This document shows positions 1-5,886 of a DNA stretch of 6,378 bases, piece after piece. The translations under genes and the position numbers were made by a program. The DNA comes from an uncultured Selenomonadales bacterium. GTDB lineage: Bacteria; Bacillota; Negativicutes; Selenomonadales; Selenomonadaceae. Location: assembly GCA_947167555.1 (NCBI GenBank), contig CAMVIO010000122.1, positions 1-6,378 of the forward strand, given 5' to 3'. The notes below the pieces were generated by a model that was given only the letters and a program-made list of their open reading frames with translations, did not search any database and had not been told where the DNA came from. Numbering within the stretch: the first letter of the stretch is position 1; the number at the start of each line of letters is the position of its first letter.

Positions 1-59
1 TTATATTGTGTTTTGGTAAATTTATAAAATACAAACAGATATAACTGCGAAAAGGAAGA

Positions 60-102
60 AAAAACACGCTTCATCGAATGCATCTCGATGAAGCGTGTTT
101 TT
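60..102 (-). terminator. Rho-independent terminator of the ArsC-like fusion gene
   Basis: A perfect 18-bp stem (60-77 pairing with 85-102) with a 7-nt loop starts 10 nt past the stop codon of the minus-strand gene. Read on the minus strand, the stem ends in a T-rich stretch (TTTTTTCTTCC). Because the stem begins and ends with A/T runs, it could also stop transcription entering from the left on the plus strand. Positions 1-59 are AT-rich and show no gene. Confidence 0.9.
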
Positions 103-111
103 CTTTCCGGC

Positions 112-1089
112 TTATTTTTTGCTTCCGGCTTTGATTGCCCGCAGTTCTCCGTTGGTTTCTTCCATATTGTAAACCGTGGAAAATTCCTTCAGCCATTCTT
201 TTGTGTCTTCGTCGTCGTCCTCCAGCATATCCATGTAGTTCCAGACGCCGCCGCAGTCGTCGGGGGGGCAGTTGCCTTCGTAGGCAAGGACGGCGGGGTA
301 GAGGGCCGGATAATTTTCTCTAACGTCCTCGATGACGACTTCATGCTCCCAGTTGTCTCCCATGTCGTAAACGAAGATGAATTTCTTTTCGCCCGGCAGG
401 AACTGGGAAAGCTTGACGGTTTTTCCGTTCCGTTCGCCGAATTGCGTTTCATCGTCGGACCACGGATTCGCCATGATGTTCATGCCGCTTTTTGGTAGCT
501 CGAAGGCGGACAGGTGGCTGCCGTTCCAGCCCATGACTACGATCAGCACGTCCGCGAGATCGTTGAAGGTTATATCCTCGGGCACGAAGAAGCGACGCCA
601 GACAGCGGGCTTCATGCCCCGGAGCGTGATCTTCATCTGGAAGGCGCGCACGGAGACTTTTTCCTGCGGGGATTCTTTTTTAGCGGTTGCTTTTTTCGGT
701 TTCGGTTCTTCTTTCGTCGCTGTTTCCTGTACGGCAACGCCGAAATGCTTCTGCCATTCCGCTTCCTTGAAGCCGACGAGGACAGCGCCGTTGTCGGCGA
801 GAATCGGACGCTTGACCAGGAGCCCGTCGGTGGCGAGCAGTTGGAACTGTTCGTCTTCGCTCATGCCGGGCAGCTTGTCCTTCAGGTGTTGTTCCTTGTA
901 TTTCTTTCCGCTGGTGTTGAAGAATTTCTTCAGAGGAAGTCCGCTGGCCTCGTGCCATTGACGAAGCTCGTCCTCGGTTGGATTATCTTTCGCGATGTCG
1001 CGGATTTCGATTTCGATGTTGTTATCATCAAGCCATTTCTGCGCTTTTTTGCAGGTGGCGCATTTCGGATAGCAGAGGAATGTCGTCAT
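112..1089 (-). CDS. ArsC/Spx-family thioredoxin-fold domain fused to a pRiA4b ORF-3-like domain
   Basis: The protein has 325 residues in two parts. Residues 1-118 look like the ArsC/Spx/YffB family: an N-terminal beta strand leads into a CxxC redox motif (YPKCATCKKA, Cys10 and Cys13), with the family KRPI motif at 93-96. A Lys/Glu/Pro-rich linker (about 119-146) follows. Residues 148-310 match the plasmid pRiA4b ORF-3-like family, with a WRRF-type strand near 164-167, YDMGDNWEHEV at 241-251 and CPPDDCGG at 274-281. ArsC/Spx proteins do thiol redox chemistry or bind RNA polymerase; the pRiA4b ORF-3 family has no settled biochemical role. The product looks cytosolic, with no signal peptide or membrane segment. 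A GTG at 1098 would add three residues, but ATG at 1089 is preferred because AAGGAAAGG (1106-1098) lies 8 nt upstream of it. The gene lies downstream of metH on the same strand. Domain identities are firm; function is unknown, and true arsenate reduction is doubtful. Confidence 0.9.
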   Translation of the reverse strand: MTTFLCYPKCATCKKAQKWLDDNNIEIEIRDIAKDNPTEDELRQWHEASGLPLKKFFNTSGKKYKEQHLKDKLPGMSEDEQFQLLATDGLLVKRPILADNGAVLVGFKEAEWQKHFGVAVQETATKEEPKPKKATAKKESPQEKVSVRAFQMKITLRGMKPAVWRRFFVPEDITFNDLADVLIVVMGWNGSHLSAFELPKSGMNIMANPWSDDETQFGERNGKTVKLSQFLPGEKKFIFVYDMGDNWEHEVVIEDVRENYPALYPAVLAYEGNCPPDDCGGVWNYMDMLEDDDEDTKEWLKEFSTVYNMEETNGELRAIKAGSKK

Positions 1090-1123
1090 TGTAATCACCT
1101 TTCCTTCGGGTGGTTCGTCATAT

Positions 1124-1151
1124 ATTATATAGATTCGTCACGCTCTGGAAA
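1124..1151 (-). promoter_or_regulatory. Candidate proximal promoter of the ArsC-like fusion gene
   Basis: A perfect TATAAT (-10, 1129-1124) lies 16 bp from a weak -35 (TTTCCA, 1151-1146). Transcription would start near 1117, giving a leader of about 28 nt. The -10 sits in an alternating AT run, so chance is possible. Confidence 0.4.
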
Positions 1152-1174
1152 ATTCCTTCATGCGTTGAAAATGT

Positions 1175-1191
1175 TACAGGGTGTACCTGTA
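1175..1191. promoter_or_regulatory. Operator-like inverted repeat TACAGG-N5-CCTGTA
   Basis: Two perfect 6-bp arms (1175-1180 and 1186-1191) flank 5 bp, giving a 17-bp dyad. It sits where the upstream candidate promoter (-10 at 1203-1198) would start transcription, a usual place for a repressor operator. The TACA/TGTA half-site style resembles sites of MerR- or BlaI/CopY-type regulators, but no regulator gene is in the window. It has no T tract, so it is not a terminator. Confidence 0.4.
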
Positions 1192-1197
1192 TAAGAA

Positions 1198-1226
1198 ATT
1201 ATAGAACAAATATTCTTTTGTTTCAC
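1198..1226 (-). promoter_or_regulatory. Candidate upstream promoter of the ArsC-like fusion gene, overlapping parS
   Basis: A perfect TATAAT (1203-1198) is spaced 17 bp from GTGAAA (1226-1221), which matches 4 of 6 bases of the -35 consensus. The -35 lies wholly inside the parS palindrome. Predicted start is near 1191, giving a leader of about 100 nt that contains the 1175-1191 dyad. Confidence 0.5.
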
Positions 1227-1234
1227 GTGAAACA
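1219..1234. other. parS: parS site (chromosomal centromere, ParB/Spo0J binding)
   Basis: The perfect 16-bp palindrome TGTTTCACGTGAAACA equals the conserved bacterial parS consensus (tGTTNCACGTGAAACa). It lies in the gap between the 3' end of metH and the start of the ArsC-like gene. ParB binds such sites, spreads along neighbouring DNA, and loads SMC/condensin for origin segregation. Sites of this type cluster around the replication origin in most bacteria, so this window is probably origin-proximal; that is inference. No parA or parB gene is in the window. Confidence 0.9.
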
Positions 1235-1254
1235 ATCAAACAAATGTTTTTAAA

Positions 1255-3630
1255 TTATTGAACCTGCAGCGCTTCTTTTGCCAGCTTGACCGCCGCGACG
1301 CCGTCGGGGGCGTAGAGGTCGGCGCCGGCTTCCTTCGCGTATTCCGGGGTCACGGCGGCGCCGCCGGCCATGACTTTCGCGGTTACGCCGTCGGCTTTCA
1401 GGGCTTCGACAACCGTCTCGATCTCGGTCATGGTGGTGGTCATCAGCGCGCAGAGGCCGACGATGTCGGCGCGGTTCAGCTTGGCCGCTTCGACGATAGT
1501 CTGGGCGGGGACGTCCTTGCCCAGGTCGATCAGCTCGAAGCCGGAATTTTGCAGCAGCGCGGCGACGATGTTCTTGCCGAGGTCATGGACGTCGCCCTTG
1601 ACCGTGGCGAGCACGACGGTTCCGAGTTTTTTCGTTTCGGCGGCGGGCAAAAGTTCCTTGAGCTTCGTGAATGCTTCGCGCATGGCCTCGGCGGAAAGCA
1701 GCACCTGCGGCAGGAACACGCGGCCCGCGCCGAAGTCCACGCCGATGTCGTTCATCGCGGCGGTCAGAGCTTTCTCGGTGATCTCGTTCGGGTCGAGCTG
1801 CTCCTCCACGGCGCGGGCGATCAGCTCCGGCATCCTCTCCTTTTCGCCGCGGATCACGGCGGCCTTGATGGCGGTCAGCGCGTCCATGTCTTCTTCCTTC
1901 ATGGTCGCGGCGGTCTTCGGAGCGGCAAGGTTCGAGGCGTTTTGGCTGTACGCGCGGCCGTTGGGGTCTTTTCCGAGCAGTGCGGCGGACGCGGACAGCG
2001 CGTTCTGCATCGCGTCGTCGTAAGGATTCATGATCGGCGCGTCAAGCCCCGCAGCGAGGCACATCGAGAAAAAGGTGCTGTTGATCAGCGGGCGGTTCGG
2101 CAGACCGAAGGAAATATTGCTGAGCCCCATGGTGGTCGGATAGCCGAAGCGCTCGCGGTAGAGACGCAAAGTGTCCAGCGTCTCTTTGGCAGCATCGGTC
2201 TCGGCGGCGACGGTCAGGACAAGGGCGTCCAGCAGGAAATCGCCGTCTTTGAGCCCCTCTTCTTTCGCAGCGTCGATAATCGTCTGCACGGCTTCGACGC
2301 GCTCCTTCGCCGTTTTCGGTACGCCGTCCTTCGTGATCGGCAGGCAGAGGATTGCCGCGCCGTATTTTTTCGCCAGCGGCAAGAAGGTCTTGAGCCGCTC
2401 CGGCTCGGCGCTGACGGAATTGATCAGCGCGCGGCCCGGATAGACGCGGAGGCCCGCTTCGAGCGCTGCGGCGTCGCTGGTGTCGATGGCCAGCGGCGCG
2501 GCGGTGAGCTGCGCGATTTCCATGACGGCTCGGCGCATGGCGGCGGCCTGATCGATGCCGCCGACGCCCATATTGACGTCGAGGATACGCGCCCCGGCCT
2601 TGACCTGGTCGAGCGCTTCTTTTTTGACGGAAAGCAGCGAGCCGTCCTTGATCTCGGCGGCCAGCTTCTTGCGGCCCGTCGGGTTGATACGCTCGCCGAT
2701 CAAGACCGTCGGCAGGCTCTTGTCAATCACGACGGTCTGGGAACGGCTGGCAAGCCGCAGAACGCGCGGCACAGCGGGACGCACGGGCTCCGGCGCCGTC
2801 TTTGCGGCCTCGGCGATCGCGCGGATATGGTCGGGCGTCGTGCCGCAGCAGCCGCCGATATAGGTGGCGCCCGCCGCGATCAGCTTCGGCGCCCAATGGG
2901 AAAAGTCCTCCGGCGTCATCGGGAAAATCGTCCTGCCGTCGACGAACTGCGGAAGCCCCGCGTTCGGCTGTACGACAACCGGTTTCTCTGTGCTTTTCGC
3001 GAGCTGCTCGACTACGGGCAAGAGCTCGACCGGGCCGAGGGAACAGTTGACGCCGATGATATCCGCGCCCATCGCGTCCAGCACCGTGGCCGCCGTCTCA
3101 GGATCGGTGCCCGTGACGGTGCGTCCGTCCTCGCTGTAGCTCATCTGGCAGATCACGGGAAGCTTCGTCGCGTCTTTCGCCGCGAGCAAAGCGGCTCGCA
3201 TTTCCTGCAAGTCAATCGAAGTCTCGATGATGATATAGTCCGCGCCCGCGTCGGCAAGCGCCTTTGTCTGCTCGTAATAAGCGTCGTAAGCGGTCTCGAA
3301 GCCGAGGTCGCCCAGCGGCTCGATGAAGCGTCCCGTCGGGCCGAGATCGCCCGCGATCTTCGCGCGCCCGTTGGCGGCGCGCTTCGCGGCCTTCACCGCC
3401 GCCGCGTTGATTTCGGCGACGCGGTTTTCAAGGCCGTAATGGGAGAGCTTCAACGACGTCGCGCCGAAAGTGTTCGTCGTGATGATGGTCGATCCCGCCT
3501 CGATATAGGCGCGGTGGATCGCCTCGATCATTTCCGGCCGCTCGACGTTCACCAGCTCCGGGCATTCGCCGGGCTTCAGCCCCGCGGCCTGCAGCATCGT
3601 CCCCGTGGCGCCGTCAAAAATCTCTATCAT
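1255..3630 (-). CDS. metH: Cobalamin-dependent methionine synthase (short form, no reactivation domain)
   Basis: This cytosolic enzyme moves a methyl group from methyltetrahydrofolate to homocysteine through cobalamin, making methionine. The 791 residues contain, in order: a homocysteine methyltransferase barrel (about 1-285) with the zinc-binding cysteines Cys196 (GVNCSLG) and Cys261-Cys262 (GGCCGTTP); a pterin-binding barrel (about 305-565) with IGERINPTG and LDVNMG; a cobalamin cap domain (about 580-665); and a Rossmann-like B12-binding domain (about 668-791) with DVHDLGKN, where His682 is the expected cobalt ligand, and MAGGAAVT. The chain ends there. E. coli MetH is about 1,230 residues and has a C-terminal AdoMet-binding reactivation domain that is absent here, so reactivation must come from another protein if it occurs. 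ATG at 3630 is well supported by AAAGGAG (3646-3640) 9 nt upstream. No terminator with a T tract follows the stop, so read-through toward the ArsC-like gene is possible. Confidence 0.97.
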   Translation of the reverse strand: MIEIFDGATGTMLQAAGLKPGECPELVNVERPEMIEAIHRAYIEAGSTIITTNTFGATSLKLSHYGLENRVAEINAAAVKAAKRAANGRAKIAGDLGPTGRFIEPLGDLGFETAYDAYYEQTKALADAGADYIIIETSIDLQEMRAALLAAKDATKLPVICQMSYSEDGRTVTGTDPETAATVLDAMGADIIGVNCSLGPVELLPVVEQLAKSTEKPVVVQPNAGLPQFVDGRTIFPMTPEDFSHWAPKLIAAGATYIGGCCGTTPDHIRAIAEAAKTAPEPVRPAVPRVLRLASRSQTVVIDKSLPTVLIGERINPTGRKKLAAEIKDGSLLSVKKEALDQVKAGARILDVNMGVGGIDQAAAMRRAVMEIAQLTAAPLAIDTSDAAALEAGLRVYPGRALINSVSAEPERLKTFLPLAKKYGAAILCLPITKDGVPKTAKERVEAVQTIIDAAKEEGLKDGDFLLDALVLTVAAETDAAKETLDTLRLYRERFGYPTTMGLSNISFGLPNRPLINSTFFSMCLAAGLDAPIMNPYDDAMQNALSASAALLGKDPNGRAYSQNASNLAAPKTAATMKEEDMDALTAIKAAVIRGEKERMPELIARAVEEQLDPNEITEKALTAAMNDIGVDFGAGRVFLPQVLLSAEAMREAFTKLKELLPAAETKKLGTVVLATVKGDVHDLGKNIVAALLQNSGFELIDLGKDVPAQTIVEAAKLNRADIVGLCALMTTTMTEIETVVEALKADGVTAKVMAGGAAVTPEYAKEAGADLYAPDGVAAVKLAKEALQVQ

Positions 3631-3666
3631 AACGTGTTGCTCCTTTACTCATACAATTATTTTCTT

Positions 3667-3695
3667 ATTGTATCATGTTACCATTTGCGATACAA
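3667..3695 (-). promoter_or_regulatory. metH promoter (extended -10)
   Basis: TTGTAT (3695-3690) and TACAAT (3672-3667) are separated by exactly 17 bp, and TGA directly before the -10 gives an extended -10 element. Predicted start is near 3660, so the leader is only about 30 nt. That leaves no room for a cobalamin or SAM riboswitch. Confidence 0.7.
3668..3695. promoter_or_regulatory. Inverted repeat TTGTATC-N14-GATACAA over the metH promoter
   Basis: Two perfect 7-bp arms (3668-3674 and 3689-3695) lie on the -10 and the -35 of the metH promoter. This placement would suit a repressor dimer. Part of the symmetry may simply reflect that the -35 and -10 sequences happen to be complementary. The rest of this divergent gap (to 3805) is purine-rich on the plus strand. 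It must hold the promoter of the rightward gene, but no convincing -35/-10 pair is visible; TATAGA occurs at 3728-3733 and 3735-3740 without a matching -35. Confidence 0.4.
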
Positions 3696-3805
3696 ATAAA
3701 AAAGGGGAGCAGGAAAAAAGACAGAAATATAGAATATAGACAAGATAAGAGAAATAAGGGACGTGAACCGGTAACGAAAAACGGCAAGCGATACAGAAGG
3801 GGAAG

Positions 3806-5668
3806 ATGGCGATGCAGGAAGAGAAAAAGGTGCGATTCGAGAAATTGCCGGAAAGAGCGCAGGTACGGCTCTGCGCGGTTTACGGTCCACAGCCGCAAAG
3901 CGGGTATGCGGCTCACAGGATTTCGTATGTTCGCGAATTGACGCCTTTCGAAGTGTGGTTTTTCGGGAAGGGAAATTTCCTGTCCCCGAGCTTTTTGACG
4001 CAGACGCTGTACAAGATCAAGGGGACGCTCTCGCCGATCCGCTTCAACCGCGCGCTCCGGGAGCTGGACGTGCAGGAAGACATACTGCGGACGAATTACT
4101 GCGATATGGGCGACCGGGTGCTGGCGGTCGTGACGAATGAACGGAAAAATGCGGAGACCGTCATTTTCAACAATTTGCAGGGGCGCGATCCCGAGGAGAT
4201 CAATACCATGCTGCGGCGTTCCGCGGCTGCGGCGCTCCGCTATCCCTTTGACGTGGAAAAGGGCGGATTGCTCCGGATTTATGTCTTCCATACGGGGAAG
4301 GATGAATATGCGGTGCTGGTGACGGCGGCGCAGATCATCATGGACCGTTTCGACGTGCGGGCGCTTTTCCGCGCGGCGATGGGGCTGCCGGAGGGAAAGA
4401 CCAGCGCTGCGCCGCCCATTCTCCACAACGTGCAGATGGAAAACAAGATGAACGAATACTGGAAGAAACTGCTGGCCGCGCCGCCGCGCCTCGCTCCTTT
4501 GCCGTGGGAGCTTGCGGATGCACAGCCGCACCACTACAAGCAGCGGGCCTGCCGCGTCGTCTTCCCCAACGGGCTTTTTTCCGACCTGATGACCGAGGCA
4601 AAGAGCAACCGCCTGATGCTGATGGCGTTCCTGGCTACTGCGTGGGGGCTGCTCCTGCAGATTGAAGGGCGGCACAAGGACCTTTGCTTCTGCCTGATCG
4701 CGCCGGCCCGTCAGGCGCAGGAAGGCGACGCCTGGCGGCCGTTCAATATGGTGCCCGTACGGCAGACCATCGACAACGACGAAACGGTGGAAGACCTCGT
4801 GAAGCGGCAGTTCCAGCAGCTTGTCATTTCCAAGCCTTACGCCTGCTTTGACTGGGAAAGCTTTGGCAATTTCCTGGGCGGCGACGGGAAACCCTTCAAT
4901 CATTTTCTTGACTTCTACGATTTTCTTTCCGAAGAGAAGCCGTACTCGTCGCAGCCGTCCGCGCCGGATGGAACCATCGTTTCCCAGCATTCGTGGGATG
5001 CGCAGAGCATGAAGCTGAGCCTGTATTTCCGATACACCCGGTCTGCGGCCTCGGTCGTTCTCCTTTACGATGAGGACGCCTTCGCGGCGGGGACGGGCGA
5101 GCGCGTTACGAAATCCTATCTTTTGACGCTTCAGCAGATGCTGACGAATCGTTTCGAGACCATTTCCGCTTTCCGGGCAAACCTGGAGGAGCGGCTGCGC
5201 GCGGAAAAGAAGTTCCAGGCGGCCTACCAGGAGGAAGAGAAAGCACGGCTGCAGAACGCCGTTTCGCTCATGCCGCTGCTGCAAGGCGAGGATGCGGGCA
5301 TGATCCAGGTCTTCATGAAGCAGGGGACGCTTTTCACCTATTACGAAGGCGACCGCATCGAAGGCATGGGACGCGATTTGCTCTTTGTCGCGGAAGGGAA
5401 GCTGGTCCGCAGCATCGAGGACAGCGACGGCTGGTACCGCACGCTGGGCATCGCCAAAGAAGGAACGTGGCTGAACGAGACAGTGATGCTGGAGGAACGG
5501 AAGGCATTGCTCGCCGCCGAAGTCTTGTCCGAGCGCGCCACGATCCTGGCCATCCCGAAAGAATCCATGGAAAGCATCCTCGCAATGTACCCAAGCCTCT
5601 GGCCGAAAATCACCGCCCACGCCATCACCCAGCTCGAAACATTCCAAAGGCTCTGGGCGCAGTCGTAA
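3806..5668 (+). CDS. Degenerate condensation-domain protein with a C-terminal cyclic-nucleotide-binding-like domain
   Basis: The 620-residue product appears to have two parts. Residues 45-455 resemble an NRPS condensation (chloramphenicol-acetyltransferase-like) fold: PFDVEKGGLLRIYVF at 147-161, YWKKLLA at 218-224 and NMVPVRQTI at 314-322 match conserved family stretches. The catalytic HHxxxDG motif is replaced by AQIIMDR (175-181), so both histidines are missing and condensation activity is unlikely. After a charged helical stretch (about 455-490), residues 490-615 resemble a cNMP-binding/Crp-type beta-roll (YYEGDRI, LLFVAEGKLVRSIED, then a helical tail). No helix-turn-helix, adenylation or carrier domain follows, and no signal peptide is seen. 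ATG at 3806 has AAGGGG only 3 nt away; the in-frame ATG at 3812 has 9 nt spacing and may be the true start. The gene is divergent from metH and ends at its own terminator. A sensor or scaffold role is possible but unproven; the assignment rests on motif recognition. Confidence 0.8.
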   Translation: MAMQEEKKVRFEKLPERAQVRLCAVYGPQPQSGYAAHRISYVRELTPFEVWFFGKGNFLSPSFLTQTLYKIKGTLSPIRFNRALRELDVQEDILRTNYCDMGDRVLAVVTNERKNAETVIFNNLQGRDPEEINTMLRRSAAAALRYPFDVEKGGLLRIYVFHTGKDEYAVLVTAAQIIMDRFDVRALFRAAMGLPEGKTSAAPPILHNVQMENKMNEYWKKLLAAPPRLAPLPWELADAQPHHYKQRACRVVFPNGLFSDLMTEAKSNRLMLMAFLATAWGLLLQIEGRHKDLCFCLIAPARQAQEGDAWRPFNMVPVRQTIDNDETVEDLVKRQFQQLVISKPYACFDWESFGNFLGGDGKPFNHFLDFYDFLSEEKPYSSQPSAPDGTIVSQHSWDAQSMKLSLYFRYTRSAASVVLLYDEDAFAAGTGERVTKSYLLTLQQMLTNRFETISAFRANLEERLRAEKKFQAAYQEEEKARLQNAVSLMPLLQGEDAGMIQVFMKQGTLFTYYEGDRIEGMGRDLLFVAEGKLVRSIEDSDGWYRTLGIAKEGTWLNETVMLEERKALLAAEVLSERATILAIPKESMESILAMYPSLWPKITAHAITQLETFQRLWAQS

Positions 5669-5677
5669 AGGAAAAAC

Positions 5678-5714
5678 AAAAAAGCATCGCCGTGAAAGTT
5701 GGCGATGCTTTTTT
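5678..5714 (+). terminator. Rho-independent terminator, probably bidirectional
   Basis: A perfect 14-bp stem (5678-5691 with 5701-5714) with a 9-nt loop and GC-rich core (GCATCGCC) starts 9 nt after the stop of the condensation-like gene and ends in TTTTTTG TTT. On the minus strand it also ends in a T tract (TTTTTTGTTTTT), so it may also stop the PagL-like transcript arriving from the right. Confidence 0.92.
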
Positions 5715-5740
5715 GTTTGACTTTTTGTGCAGTAAAAGAT

Positions 5741-5878
5741 AAAAAGTGAAATAAACAGTTAACAAAAATGTTAAAAAGCGAAATAAAAAGTGAAAACAGT
5801 TAACAAAATAGTGAACAAAGGTTGAAAAAAAGTGAAATGATTTGCTGAAATGTTAAAATACGGAAGAGAAAAGTTAAA
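5741..5878. repeat. AT-rich spacer with imperfect repeats (AAAAAGTGAAA and GTTAAC units)
   Basis: AAAAAGTGAAA occurs three times, at 5741-5751, 5786-5796 and 5827-5837 (spacing 45 and 41 bp). ACAGTTAACAAAA follows the first two copies. Shorter GTGAA/GTTAA/GCGAA words recur roughly every 8-12 bp from 5746 to 5855, with one more at 5873. The plus strand is almost free of C. No start codon with a Shine-Dalgarno site or convincing protein is seen in the stretch 5715-5886. It lies between the 3' ends of two converging genes. Confidence 0.6.
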
Positions 5879-5886
5879 AACAAAAA

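Noticed and set aside
514..1194. Plus-strand open frames opposite the ArsC-like gene (also 88-498 and 377-961)
   Set aside because: The minus strand encodes two recognisable domains with a good ribosome site; these frames are Phe- and Arg-rich antisense readings.
1187..1195. A DnaA-box-like word (TTATACAGG on the minus strand)
   Set aside because: It matches only 6 of 9 bases of TTATCCACA and there is no cluster of boxes, so it does not support oriC here.
1222..1233. The palindrome at 1219-1234 as a terminator for metH
   Set aside because: On the minus strand it is followed by AAAAG rather than a T run, and a perfect palindrome leaves no loop; the parS match explains it better.
1258..3699. 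An 813-codon open frame on the plus strand opposite metH
   Set aside because: It is the antisense shadow of an unmistakable metH, with Arg/Gly/His-rich low-sense translation and no domain.
3631..3805. A possible cobalamin or SAM riboswitch upstream of metH
   Set aside because: The likely leader is only about 30 nt and no conserved box or terminator hairpin is present.
3675..3941. A short, very basic plus-strand frame of 88 codons starting in the divergent gap
   Set aside because: It has no ribosome binding site, overlaps the start of the condensation-like gene in another frame, and its Lys/Arg content reflects purine-rich DNA.
3665..5647. A 660-codon open frame on the minus strand opposite the condensation-like gene
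   Set aside because: It is rich in Arg, His, Phe and Leu in the way of antisense frames in GC-rich genes, shows no recognisable domain, and runs through the metH promoter and the divergent gap. The plus strand has a Shine-Dalgarno site, recognisable motifs and a terminator.
5741..5837. A CRISPR-like array suggested by spaced repeats
   Set aside because: The units are 11 bp, imperfect around the core, AT-rich throughout and without distinct spacers or cas genes.
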